Source: Photobacterium alginatilyticum
GTDB lineage: Bacteria; Pseudomonadota; Gammaproteobacteria; Enterobacterales; Vibrionaceae
Reading direction: 5' to 3'
Length of the DNA stretch: 64,000 nt
Assembly (NCBI RefSeq): GCF_009910675.1
Contig: NZ_RSEJ01000001.1
Span: 186,001-250,000 of the forward strand
Below the pieces are notes generated by a model. That model had not been told where the DNA came from, did no database searches, and saw only the letters and a list, made by a program, of their open reading frames with translations. Numbering within the stretch: position 1 is the first letter of the stretch; the number at the start of each line of letters is the position of its first letter. Shown in pieces: positions 55,656 to 63,928 of this stretch. The translations under genes were made by a program, and so were the position numbers.

Positions 55656-56804
55656 TTAACGCTCAGGTGAAATCAGGTATAAATTGCCAGAATCCGTTGT
55701 GAAGTAAATCCAGCCTTCGGGGCTTTGTATCAGTGCCCGGATACGCTCTTTCAGCGGTGAAACTAAACGTTCCTCCGAGATGATATCTCCGTCTTTGTTC
55801 AAAGAAAGGCGGTTGATATGCTCAAGTTTTAGCGCGCCGGCAAACAGGTCTCCCTGCCACCCGGGAAAGGCATCGCCTGTATAGTGCAGTAAGCTTCCTG
55901 GGGCAATCGAGGGAATGTAGACTTTATGCGGCGAAACGATGCCTTCTTTTTCTGTGGCTTCCCCAACAGACAGAGGTCCCCAGTACTCCTTGCCATGGGA
56001 GGTGACAGGCCAACCGTAGTTGCTGCCTTTTACGATCAGGTTGATTTCGTCACCGCCACGCGGCCCATGTTCAATTGCCCATAGGCGGTTATTGCGGAGA
56101 TCAAAGGCCAGGCCTTGCGGGTTGCGATGGCCATAGCTCCAGATCTCCGGAAGTACGTCTGGGGTGGAGACAAACGGGTTATCGGCTGGAACAGTCCCGT
56201 CCATGTTGAGGCGAAGAATGCATCCGGCATGGGTGGTGAGATCCTGCCCGTTAGGGCGCTCACCACGATCGCCGACAGAGAAGAACAGGTGCCCTTGCTG
56301 ATCAAAGGCGATCCGGCTGCCGAAATGGCGATAGCTTGTTGTGGCAGAATTGGTTACGAGCAGTTCCTGCCACTGGGTTAGCGTATCTTGGTCGAGCTTG
56401 CTACGAGCCAGCACGGTGACAGCCTGATCACCAAGCATTTTGCTATAGGTAAAATACAGCCAGCCATTTGGCAGTTGGTAGCCCGGTTCGGTCACAACAT
56501 CAAGCAGACCTCCTTGTCCTGCAGCTGCAACATTTGGCAAGCCCTTAACCTGAGTTCGGTTGTTCCCGGCAGTATCAATGATGACAGCTTCCCCATGGCG
56601 TTGGGTGATCAGCAATTGATTTGGACTAATGAAAGTCACTCCCCAGGGAACAGACAAGTCTTGGGCCACTAGGGAGACTTGGTAGTTCATGCTGTTGCTT
56701 GAACCTGTTATTACCTCAATGGCCTTTGCTGCGCCGGCAAACAGGAGCGCACCAGAAATGGAAAGTAAAACAAGAGAAATGGTGCGGACAACAGAGACAA
56801 TCAT
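55656..56804 (-). CDS. PQQ-dependent aldose sugar dehydrogenase
   Basis: A 382-residue exported protein of the glucose/sorbosone dehydrogenase (aldose sugar dehydrogenase, YliI) family. A signal peptide covers about residues 1-29 (SGALLFAGAAKA). Propeller and PQQ-site marks include VPWGVTFI, FFSVGDRGERPNGQDL, IWSYGHRNPQGLAFD, EHGPRGGDEIN and GSNYGWPVTSHGKEY. It should oxidise aldoses in the periplasm, using PQQ as cofactor; PQQ synthesis genes are not in the window. It is a single gene upstream of the PdxR-type regulator on the same strand side but separately ended. Confidence 0.88.
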   Translation of the reverse strand: MIVSVVRTISLVLLSISGALLFAGAAKAIEVITGSSNSMNYQVSLVAQDLSVPWGVTFISPNQLLITQRHGEAVIIDTAGNNRTQVKGLPNVAAAGQGGLLDVVTEPGYQLPNGWLYFTYSKMLGDQAVTVLARSKLDQDTLTQWQELLVTNSATTSYRHFGSRIAFDQQGHLFFSVGDRGERPNGQDLTTHAGCILRLNMDGTVPADNPFVSTPDVLPEIWSYGHRNPQGLAFDLRNNRLWAIEHGPRGGDEINLIVKGSNYGWPVTSHGKEYWGPLSVGEATEKEGIVSPHKVYIPSIAPGSLLHYTGDAFPGWQGDLFAGALKLEHINRLSLNKDGDIISEERLVSPLKERIRALIQSPEGWIYFTTDSGNLYLISPER

Positions 56805-56858
56805 GAGCTAAAGTCCTTGGTTAGTAAGGCTTATCCTGTAATTTAGACCAAGCCTTCC

Positions 56859-58301
56859 TTATTTGCTGTGGTTTTCATTGAAACTGATTTGATTGCTATG
56901 GTCGGCAATGATCTGCGCGAGTTTTTTCAGACCCGCTTTCCATTGGTTGTTATCATCAAAATTAGCAAAGCTAAGGCGGATACAATGATTATGCTGGCTC
57001 TGTGTACTGAACATCTTGCCGGGCAGGATGCTGATATTTTGCCGTAGTGCTTCTTGGTAGATGTCGGTGCAATCTGCGTGTTCAGGCAAGGTGAGCCAGC
57101 AAAGAAAACCGCCTTCAGGCTGGGAGAGGTGGTACTGGCCTTGCAGCCATGGGAAGCGATCGAGTTCGGTTGTGAATAGCTTAAAGAACAGACGTTGTCT
57201 TCTGGCGTAGCTTTTGCGGATCTTTCCGAGGTGCTGACGGTATTTACCTGTTGTCAGAAACTGGCCGACGGCAGACTGCATCAGGTTTAAACTGCCCATA
57301 TTGTCTGTTATCAGGCGTTTCTCTATCTGATGCTGGTACTTTCCGGCAATGACCCAGCCGATACGCAGGCGGGAATCCAAGGTTTTTGACAGTGAGCTGC
57401 AATAGATCACTCGGTTTTCCTGATCCAGAGCTTTAAGCGGCAACTGTCTGCGGCCATAGGCTAGGCCGCCGAAAACGTCATCCTCTATGATTGGGATTGC
57501 CTTGGTGAGAGCCAAAAACGCGAGTCTGTCCGGTTCGGACATCATGAAGCCTGTTGGGTTATTGAAGCTGGGGTTGATGATAATGGCCGAGACAGGCCAG
57601 CGTTCAAGGGCTTGTTCTAGTGCGTTTAAATCCATTCCACTCGTGACACTGGCTGGGATTTCGACCACTTTTAACCCCAGCGACTCAAGCAGGAGCAGGT
57701 TGCCGAAGTAGCTTGGGGATTCAACAAGCACAATGTCGCCGGGCTGGGTGATGGCCTGTAGGCTTAGGCTGATGGCCTGCTGAGCACCGTGGGTGATCAG
57801 GATGTCGCTCGCCGAGGTTGTGACGCCAAGTTCCTGGTTGATAAAGACGAGCTGACGAAGTAGCACTTCATTACCCGGCGGAAGCTGGTAGTGGCTGGGA
57901 ATATTGGTCTGATAGCGGCTATGGCGGCCGATTTCGGCATAGAGGGAACGGATGGCCGGAAAGCGGGTATCGGGGTGTGCCGAGCCTGCCGGTAGTACCT
58001 GATGAGACAGCGACAGGCTCATAATCTCCTTGCTCAGAGACATCAAATCGACATAGCCGGGCTCACTGACGGTTGCCGTGGCCGGACTTTTTAGCTGGGT
58101 GACCACGTACCCCGAACGAGGATGAGCTTCTATTCGCTGACTAGCCTCGAGCTGTTGGTAGGCACGGATAACGGTATTCTTGCTGATTGCCAACTGGGTA
58201 CTCAAGTCTCGGATTGAGGGCAACTTGTCACCGGATTGATAGCTTTGCTTGTCAATCCGTTCAGTGATGAGATCAACAACTTGCTGGTATTTTTTTGACA
58301 C
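56859..58301 (-). CDS. MocR/PdxR family transcriptional regulator
   Basis: A 480-residue fusion of a GntR winged-helix (residues 1-70: GDKLPSIRDLSTQLAISKNT) and a class I aminotransferase-like domain with PLP lysine in CSSLSKTLDSRLRIGW. I start at GTG 58301, with GAGGAGG five bases before it. The open frame continues upstream for 84 codons but would overlap the divergent exporter. MocR regulators sense PLP or amino acids and usually act on a divergent gene. Here the divergent gene is an EamA exporter, so it probably regulates export of a metabolite. Confidence 0.9.
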   Translation of the reverse strand: MSKKYQQVVDLITERIDKQSYQSGDKLPSIRDLSTQLAISKNTVIRAYQQLEASQRIEAHPRSGYVVTQLKSPATATVSEPGYVDLMSLSKEIMSLSLSHQVLPAGSAHPDTRFPAIRSLYAEIGRHSRYQTNIPSHYQLPPGNEVLLRQLVFINQELGVTTSASDILITHGAQQAISLSLQAITQPGDIVLVESPSYFGNLLLLESLGLKVVEIPASVTSGMDLNALEQALERWPVSAIIINPSFNNPTGFMMSEPDRLAFLALTKAIPIIEDDVFGGLAYGRRQLPLKALDQENRVIYCSSLSKTLDSRLRIGWVIAGKYQHQIEKRLITDNMGSLNLMQSAVGQFLTTGKYRQHLGKIRKSYARRQRLFFKLFTTELDRFPWLQGQYHLSQPEGGFLCWLTLPEHADCTDIYQEALRQNISILPGKMFSTQSQHNHCIRLSFANFDDNNQWKAGLKKLAQIIADHSNQISFNENHSK

Positions 58302-58416
58302 ACCACACCTCCTCGGTTGCAATCTGTACCCTAAAAAGCAATCAAATCTGTCTCTATTAACTTTTCTGTACCTGATTAAAGTAATGTCTAACAAATAAAA
58401 AGGAAAGGAAATAGTG

Positions 58417-59322
58417 ATGGCTGTTCGTATGATACCGTTTATTTTTGTCATTCTCTGGAGCTCAGGTTTTATTGGTGCCCGATTTGGGCTCCCGTATGCC
58501 GAACCGGCCACGTTTCTGCTGATCCGCATGGTAGCCAACATCGTCCTTTTCATACTGCTGATGTTTGTACTGCGTGCCCACTTGCCACGTGGGAAGGCGC
58601 TATTCCATTCAATGATGTCGGGCTTGTTAATTCATGGGTTTTATCTTGGTGGTACCTATGAGGCGATTTCGCTCGGGATGCCGGCCGGGCTTTGTTCGTT
58701 ACTAGTCGGGCTTCAGCCGATTCTTACCGCTGTTATTATCGTGATGGTATGGAATGAAAAGACGCGCCTGTCACAATGGATCGGTTTGCTTATTGGTTTT
58801 ATCGGGATTGGACTGGTGCTGCAAGGAAATATGGAGTGGCAACAAGAAGGGAGCCGAAAAGCAGCCTATATATTTGCCGCATTTGCGTTGTTGGGGATCA
58901 CCTTGGGTACCCTTTACCAGAAGAAGTTCTGTCAGGGTGTGGATATGGTCGGCGGCGCGGTGTGGCAATATATCGCGGCAGCGATGCTGTTTCTGCCTGT
59001 TGCGCTGACAACAGAAACGATGGTGGTGGACTGGACGCCTGAATTTATCTTCGCCATGGTGTGGGCGGTTGTGGTGCTGTCAGGTATTGCAATCTTATTG
59101 CTTCTCTACATGGTTGATAATGGCGAAGCATCTAAAGTTGCTACGACTTTTTACCTGGTGCCGCCAATGACTGCCTTTCAGGCCTGGCTGGTCTTTGACG
59201 AATCATTTGATGGCTATGGCGTGATTGGTTTTGTACTGGCTGCAATAGCGGTTTATCTAGTTACCCGTAAGCCGAAGCTTCCTGCCGGAGATGCGCAAGT
59301 CGCTGTTAGGACTCAAAGCTAA
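58417..59322 (+). CDS. EamA/DMT family exporter
   Basis: A 301-residue inner-membrane protein of the drug/metabolite transporter family (two EamA repeats, 10 hydrophobic segments). The start ATG at 58417 follows AAGGAAAGGAAATAG. Marks are SSGFIGARFGLPYAEPATFL, GMPAGLCSLLVGLQPILTA and the second repeat VLSGIAILLLLYMVDNGEASK. The gene is divergent from the MocR regulator, 115 bases away. The cargo may be an amino acid, an amine or a pyridine compound; this is inferred from context. Confidence 0.88.
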   Translation: MAVRMIPFIFVILWSSGFIGARFGLPYAEPATFLLIRMVANIVLFILLMFVLRAHLPRGKALFHSMMSGLLIHGFYLGGTYEAISLGMPAGLCSLLVGLQPILTAVIIVMVWNEKTRLSQWIGLLIGFIGIGLVLQGNMEWQQEGSRKAAYIFAAFALLGITLGTLYQKKFCQGVDMVGGAVWQYIAAAMLFLPVALTTETMVVDWTPEFIFAMVWAVVVLSGIAILLLLYMVDNGEASKVATTFYLVPPMTAFQAWLVFDESFDGYGVIGFVLAAIAVYLVTRKPKLPAGDAQVAVRTQS

Positions 59323-59350
59323 TGATAGATATTGGGCTAGATACTTGGAG

Positions 59351-59665
59351 TTAATTGAGACGTTCAGGGTCGAAACTCTGGCTTATTTCGGCACGGCGAG
59401 AGCGCTTGTCATAAATGCAGATCATGGATGAGTCTGGTGCGCGCAAACCTGAGCTGCTGCGTAATTTCCCTTTGGCAAATGCAATGCCATATGACTCTGC
59501 GCCATAGGGATCGACATGTAGTCGATAGCGGGAAAATTCACGATCAAACAAAATACTGCATTCTTGCTTGATTGTATCTTCAAACACCTGTAAGTCTTCG
59601 GAAGCCGAAGCCACATTGGCTGATAAAAAGGTTATCAATACAGAGATAGTTAACCCGAACTTCAT
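59351..59665 (-). CDS. Small exported hypothetical protein
   Basis: A 104-residue protein with a Sec signal peptide ending at ASA (residues 1-21), so it is periplasmic. The mature part is mixed alpha/beta with two Cys (QECSIL and SSMICIYD, about residues 35 and 83) that could form one disulfide. I do not recognise the family. GGGAG precedes the ATG by four to five bases. Convergent with the EamA gene; no terminator was recognised between them. Confidence 0.7.
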   Translation of the reverse strand: MKFGLTISVLITFLSANVASASEDLQVFEDTIKQECSILFDREFSRYRLHVDPYGAESYGIAFAKGKLRSSSGLRAPDSSMICIYDKRSRRAEISQSFDPERLN

Positions 59666-59808
59666 TTAGGCTCCCTTCCTAACTTTTTATTCGTCATTTT
59701 AGTATCACACGGTTTTCTTCGGCTGCAAGGTTTGTTTCCTCTGAGTTTTGAAATAGGTATAAACTGGCGGATTTGGTTGATAACTAAGCAGTCGGTGCCA
59801 GTGGGTAT

Positions 59809-59836
59809 TTACACTTACAAAACGGGTGTGTATTAT
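59809..59836 (+). promoter_or_regulatory. Promoter of the tRNA-Ser gene
   Basis: TTTACA (-35) and TATTAT (-10) are 16 bases apart and end 13 bases before the tRNA start. Confidence 0.7.
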
Positions 59837-59849
59837 TCGACGCACTTAC

Positions 59850-59940
59850 GGAGAGATGGCTGAGTGGTTGAAAGCACCGGTCTTGAAAACCGGCATACGT
59901 TTGTAGCGTATCTAGGGTTCAAATCCCTATCTCTCCGCCA
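59850..59940 (+). tRNA. tRNA-Ser (anticodon UGA)
   Basis: A 91-base class II tRNA. The acceptor stem GGAGAGA pairs with TCTCTCC, the anticodon stem CCGGT/ACCGG encloses the loop CTTGAAA with anticodon TGA (59884-59886), a long variable arm follows, and the T arm contains GGTTCAAATCC. The encoded 3' end is CCA. Reads UCA and other UCN codons. Flanked by a promoter and a strong terminator. Confidence 0.97.
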
Positions 59941-59948
59941 TATTTAAG

Positions 59949-59979
59949 AAAACCGCTGAAACTTCAGCGGTTTTTTTTC
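59949..59979 (+). terminator. Terminator after tRNA-Ser
   Basis: Perfect 10-base-pair stem AACCGCTGAA / TTCAGCGGTT with a 2-base loop, then eight T. Confidence 0.9.
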
Positions 59980-60042
59980 GCCTATATATTGTGATTAGAG
60001 ATAGGGTGCCGACCCCTAGACAAGGGTTCACGAAGAAGATGA

Positions 60043-60075
60043 TCCCTTCACCTGGCTTAGAGGCAAGTGAAGGGA
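60043..60075 (-). terminator. Hairpin after the hydrolase gene
   Basis: Perfect 9-base-pair stem TCCCTTCAC / GTGAAGGGA with a 15-base loop, just after the end of the minus-strand operon. It lacks a clear T-run, so the call is tentative. Confidence 0.5.
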
Positions 60076-60097
60076 GTAGACGTTGTGTAAAAGACGG

Positions 60098-61156
60098 TTA
60101 TTTCTCGGCGAGTGCATCTTTCAGAGCTGATAGGTATGCACCACGCATTTGCTGGCTAACAGGCGCATCGGGTACGAACACCTGGCCACCATGGTACATT
60201 CCCGGGAAGACGGCCAGTTCAGTCGGCACGCCTGCCGCCATTAATCGTTGGGCATAATCGACAACTTCGTCTCTGAACAGATCAACGGCGCCGATAGTCA
60301 TAAAGGTCTTAGGCAATCCGCTGACATCTTTTGCTCTGGCAGGTGCCGCATAAGGTGATGCCGCTTCACCAGGATTGCTGCCACCGAGGTACATATCCCA
60401 GGCATTGAACGAGGTTTCCCTGTTCCAAACCGGATAGTCTTCGATAGAGCCTGATGGGGTATCATGCAAGTTGTCCAACATTGGGTAAATCAGCAGTTGC
60501 AGAGCAATTGCCGGCCCCTTAGCATCACGATTATGCAATACCATCCCCGCCGCCATGCCGGCACCGGCGCTATCTCCTCCAACTGCAATTCGTTCAGGAT
60601 CGATTCCTAACTCCTTGGTGTGGTCTACCAGCCATAAAAAGGCTGCATAAACATCATTATGCCCGGCAGGGAATGGATGTTCCGGAGCCAACCGGTATTC
60701 AACAGAGACCACGGTAGCGTTTAGCTCTTTGGCAAACTCTCCGGCAAAATCGTTGCTGTCCGCCCGTCCCATAATATAGCCACCACCGTGGATCCATAGG
60801 ATAGCAGGGGTGATCGCTGTACTATTTTCGGGACGGTATACAAATACAGGCACCTCGCCTTCAGCAGTTAATATCTCCTTTCTTTCAACCTTCACGCCTG
60901 GGGTGTCCGGAAATTTCAGCATTTTGTGTACAGTGGCTCTGGCATCAAGGACAGAATCTTTGGTGATTAAAGACAATGCCGGCGGAAGCTGTTCTAGCGG
61001 AGCCTTGATAGCCGGATCGATAAATTCCCTGACGTTTTGTGGCTGTAGATCTGCTACCGCACTTTCTATTGCCGGCTGTTCTGCTGCACAACCAACCATA
61101 GAGCTGAATAGTAAGGTGGTGACTAATAACTGTTGGGGTAATTTCATGTTCATCAT
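60098..61156 (-). CDS. Alpha/beta hydrolase lipoprotein (HSL/esterase type)
   Basis: A 352-residue exported hydrolase. A lipobox ends in Cys23 (SSMVGC), so it is probably a lipoprotein. The hormone-sensitive-lipase group motifs are HGGGYI (oxyanion hole, near residue 123) and GDSAGAG (nucleophile Ser, near residue 195); Asp in DLFRDEVVDYA and His in PGMYHGG complete the triad. Cytoplasmic relatives are common; export is less so. GAGGA precedes two adjacent ATG codons and a third (61147), so the first residue is uncertain. It is the last gene of a four-gene minus-strand unit. Confidence 0.83.
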   Translation of the reverse strand: MMNMKLPQQLLVTTLLFSSMVGCAAEQPAIESAVADLQPQNVREFIDPAIKAPLEQLPPALSLITKDSVLDARATVHKMLKFPDTPGVKVERKEILTAEGEVPVFVYRPENSTAITPAILWIHGGGYIMGRADSNDFAGEFAKELNATVVSVEYRLAPEHPFPAGHNDVYAAFLWLVDHTKELGIDPERIAVGGDSAGAGMAAGMVLHNRDAKGPAIALQLLIYPMLDNLHDTPSGSIEDYPVWNRETSFNAWDMYLGGSNPGEAASPYAAPARAKDVSGLPKTFMTIGAVDLFRDEVVDYAQRLMAAGVPTELAVFPGMYHGGQVFVPDAPVSQQMRGAYLSALKDALAEK

Positions 61157-61196
61157 ATCCTCATTGACTCGTGCAATAAGTCATTTAAGTTGGCGT

Positions 61197-61730
61197 TTAC
61201 TCATAGGTTCCGCGGATCGGGTAGTTATTCTCCGGGTTGCGGATAAATGATAATCCGGAGAGCAGCACCCCCAATTCAGGTCGGACAAAGGGACCGTTGG
61301 AAATATCGAGAACTTGTACCTGGCCCTTGTCGTTAATCACATAAAGGCCGGGTTCGGAAAATGGATGATCGGTTTCCCGCGCCGAACGAGGATGGGATAT
61401 ATAGAGTCCCAACTGTTGCATCTGCTCTATGCTCAGGCCATACGCAATGGGATAACTTACCGTTAGATCTGCCATATGGGCCGTTACTTGTGTTTCGCTG
61501 TCGGCAGAAACTGCGACAATATCGATACCAAGCTTAAAAAAGTCTTCTTTGAGCTTTTCAAGCTCATTGAGGTAGCGGGTACAAAGTGGGCAATGCTTGC
61601 CTCGGTAGACCACCACCATTTTCCAGTCAAAGCCGGTTTGTGGAATACCAAGGGAAATGTTGTTGCCGTCTAATGTGGGCAACTCGATAATTGGAAACTG
61701 ATCGCCAGCCTTAAATTTGTTCGCCGTCAT
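61197..61730 (-). CDS. Peroxiredoxin-like (AhpC/TSA) protein
   Basis: A 177-residue thioredoxin-fold protein from the ATG at 61730, with GGAAAACCC before it; the open frame extends 17 codons upstream. The redox site is CPLC at residues 47-50 in VYRGKHCPLCTRYLNELEKL. This is the AhpC/TSA-like group annotated as redoxin domain protein, closer to the Prx-like family than to classical AhpC. It probably reduces peroxides or disulfides. It lies 41 bases before the hydrolase gene in the same unit. Confidence 0.83.
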   Translation of the reverse strand: MTANKFKAGDQFPIIELPTLDGNNISLGIPQTGFDWKMVVVYRGKHCPLCTRYLNELEKLKEDFFKLGIDIVAVSADSETQVTAHMADLTVSYPIAYGLSIEQMQQLGLYISHPRSARETDHPFSEPGLYVINDKGQVQVLDISNGPFVRPELGVLLSGLSFIRNPENNYPIRGTYE

Positions 61731-61872
61731 TGGGTTTTCCTTCTCATAGTCTGCATACAAATAGCGTCTGGTAATGCACAAATCAGGCAGTAGTGAAGCA
61801 GTGGCAGTGGATATACTGCTTCACTACCGCTTGAAAATGTTGTGCCTGCTAAACAATCACAATGGTTTCAGC

Positions 61873-62409
61873 TTAGATGCTGATGTAGTTATAGCTGTCA
61901 TCCTCTTTATTACGTTTACCGCGTAATTTATCGCTGTAGTTTTCCGCCCAGATCGCTGTAGCGTTCTGGTTCTGGTTCCAGTCAAATACGGTTGAGCGGT
62001 GCTTAATCTTCCAGATACCGTCGCGACGCTCAAAGCGGAAATGATGTCGGCCACCCAAGATGCCCTCTTTGTCGACCCCGTCTTCTTCGTGAACATGGTA
62101 AGCCCAGACATAGCACTCGGCTGTCGCCTTATCGCCGTCAATTTCGATCAGCGGGTTGCTGATACGGTGCTGAGTGACTTTCAGGGCTTTGAACCCTTCC
62201 ATTGCAGGCTCAACAAAGGCGTGAGCATTATCGTTATAAAAGAACAGATCCGGGAAGATAGGGTCCTGATGTTCTTCAATCGCATCTTCCCAGTAGGTTG
62301 ACTTCATTAGTTCACCGTCAACCCGGTCCAGGGCGCGGGCGAACTTATACATGACTTCTGTCATTTCCTGCTTATCGAGCAGCTCTTGCATCTTTTGTTG
62401 CATATTCAT
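61873..62409 (-). CDS. SnoaL-like (NTF2-fold) protein
   Basis: A 178-residue protein of the SnoaL-like/NTF2 fold (SnoaL_4 type). Marks are MTEVMYKFARALDRVDGELM, VTQHRISNPLIEIDGDKA, AECYVWAYHVHEEDG and the FRFERRDGIWKIKHRS strand pair. Family enzymes are hydratases, dehydratases, isomerases or cyclases of small ring compounds, and others only bind ligands. The catalytic Asp/His pair of SnoaL_4 members may be Asp28 and His80, by inspection only. GAGGA is placed 8 bases before the ATG. It lies 142 bases before the peroxiredoxin-like gene. Confidence 0.78.
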   Translation of the reverse strand: MNMQQKMQELLDKQEMTEVMYKFARALDRVDGELMKSTYWEDAIEEHQDPIFPDLFFYNDNAHAFVEPAMEGFKALKVTQHRISNPLIEIDGDKATAECYVWAYHVHEEDGVDKEGILGGRHHFRFERRDGIWKIKHRSTVFDWNQNQNATAIWAENYSDKLRGKRNKEDDSYNYISI

Positions 62410-62479
62410 GATTATTTCCTCGGATTTTCCGCCTCTGGCGAGGCCTGAGGCGGGTTTATGTTATCAACGAAAGCTGGGG

Positions 62480-62803
62480 TTATTTGCTTTCCCATTCATC
62501 AATCGGATCCAGTACGGTGAACTTTCGCGGGCTGGCCAGTAGATCCGGCAAGTAGGCTTCGTACGCGTCGCGGTATGATTTGCCTTGCAACTGGTTCTTC
62601 ATAAAGTCATCCATTGACGGCTCGTCCCAGCGTTCGTACAGAGTGAACTTGTTAGGGTTGTCGGCGTGGCGGTGAAAATAGGTCGATACAAAGGTATCTT
62701 CGTGGGACATCGCCTCGAGGACACCGGTCGCGCCTTTGACAAACTTGTCGACACACTCAGGCTTTACATCAAATTCGACATAAAATACGAGATGGTTAGA
62801 CAT
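62480..62803 (-). CDS. Antibiotic biosynthesis monooxygenase (ABM) domain protein
   Basis: A 107-residue dimeric alpha/beta barrel protein of the ABM/quinol monooxygenase family (YgiN-like). Marks are HLVFYVEFDVKPECVDKFV at the N-terminus and NPNKFTLYERWDEPSMDDFM in the second half. Members oxidise quinols or polyketides without a cofactor. AGAGGT precedes the ATG. It is the first gene of the unit ABM, SnoaL-like, peroxiredoxin-like, hydrolase, and starts 225 bases from the divergent LysR gene. Confidence 0.82.
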   Translation of the reverse strand: MSNHLVFYVEFDVKPECVDKFVKGATGVLEAMSHEDTFVSTYFHRHADNPNKFTLYERWDEPSMDDFMKNQLQGKSYRDAYEAYLPDLLASPRKFTVLDPIDEWESK

Positions 62804-62964
62804 AATGGTTTACCTCTTAAACGTTATGTTTTCTATTAATCAGGGGCCTGTCGCACCCATTCAGGTAGGCTGCTTTATATTCTTCAGGGCATTTCTGGCC
62901 AGTAGGTCTCACTGGTCGGTCATGACTGCTGCCTAACGTTGAAGCAATAATAGGTGCTATCCAA

Positions 62965-63005
62965 ATCGAATATAAGAATGCTAAAATGAATACCATCTAT
63001 TCGAT
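62965..63005. promoter_or_regulatory. Putative LysR operator (ATCGAATA inverted repeat)
   Basis: A perfect inverted repeat ATCGAATA (62965-62972) and TATTCGAT (62998-63005) with a 25-base spacer lies just before the LysR gene. A TTC-N7-GAA element overlaps the right arm. It may be the autoregulatory operator of the divergent LysR gene. Confidence 0.5.
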
Positions 63006-63028
63006 ATTTGAATTAATAAGGAAGGTGA

Positions 63029-63928
63029 ATGGATCAGTTAGGTGCAATGCGGGCTTTTATCCGGGTAGTGCAAACTGGCAGTTTTTCAGCGGCGGCCCGA
63101 GAGAAAAACACAACCCAAGCCACAATCAGTAAAAAAGTTGCAGCCCTGGAAACCATGCTGGGTGTCAAGTTGCTAACCAGAAGCAGCCGAGAGCTCTCTT
63201 TGACCCAGGTTGGCGCGGAATACTATGAGAAATGTGTGTCTATCATTGGAGAACTGGATGAAGCGGAAGCAAGTGCTCGCTCCCAGGTGGCTTCACCAAA
63301 AGGGATTATCAGGATCACTGCACCGGTTGTTTTTGGTCGTCTTGTCATCGCGCCAATACTGTCAGAGTTTTTATCCCTCTACCCTGAAATCAAGGTGGAT
63401 TTGGCATTAAGTGACAAGCATGTGGACCTTATCAGCGAAGGTGTTGATGTGGCAATCCGGGCCAGAGAGCTGGAAGATTCATCCCTAATAGCCAGGCATC
63501 TGTTCGACAATCCTATGTTGTTAGTCGCCGCTCCTGAGTACCTGGCTCAACACGGTGAACCTAAAGAGCCCACTGAATTACGACGCCATAATTGCCTGGT
63601 GTATTCGATGCTGAAAACTGTCAACATTTGGCATTTTTTCCATCAGGATAAGAATATCTCCGTCGCTGTTAATGGCAACTTTCAGGGCGATAACGGTGAT
63701 GTGATCCTTAAGCTGGTTCTTGATGGAACGGGACTTGCCCAGCTACCGGTTTGGATGGTCGATGAACATCTTAAATCGGGTGAGCTGAAACAGATTTTGT
63801 CTGATTTTGTAGCAAAACCACTTCCTTTTAATGCGATTTATCCTCAAAGTCGCTATGTGCCGCTTAAAGTTCGATGCTTTGTCGATTTCTTGAAACAAAA
63901 GTTATCTGATAAAACTCTTTATCAGTAA
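63029..63928 (+). CDS. LysR family transcriptional regulator
   Basis: A 299-residue LysR regulator divergent from the four-gene minus-strand unit. Helix-turn-helix at residues 5-62 (FSAAAREKNTTQATISKKVAALE), effector domain with GIIRITAPVVFGRLVIAPIL and SEGVDVAIRARELEDSSLIARH. AAGGAAGGTGA precedes the ATG. By LysR custom it should control the divergent monooxygenase operon in response to a small aromatic or organic ligand. After the stop, the end of the window carries an inverted repeat (ATTGCC / GGCAAT, 63928-63951). Confidence 0.87.
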   Translation: MDQLGAMRAFIRVVQTGSFSAAAREKNTTQATISKKVAALETMLGVKLLTRSSRELSLTQVGAEYYEKCVSIIGELDEAEASARSQVASPKGIIRITAPVVFGRLVIAPILSEFLSLYPEIKVDLALSDKHVDLISEGVDVAIRARELEDSSLIARHLFDNPMLLVAAPEYLAQHGEPKEPTELRRHNCLVYSMLKTVNIWHFFHQDKNISVAVNGNFQGDNGDVILKLVLDGTGLAQLPVWMVDEHLKSGELKQILSDFVAKPLPFNAIYPQSRYVPLKVRCFVDFLKQKLSDKTLYQ

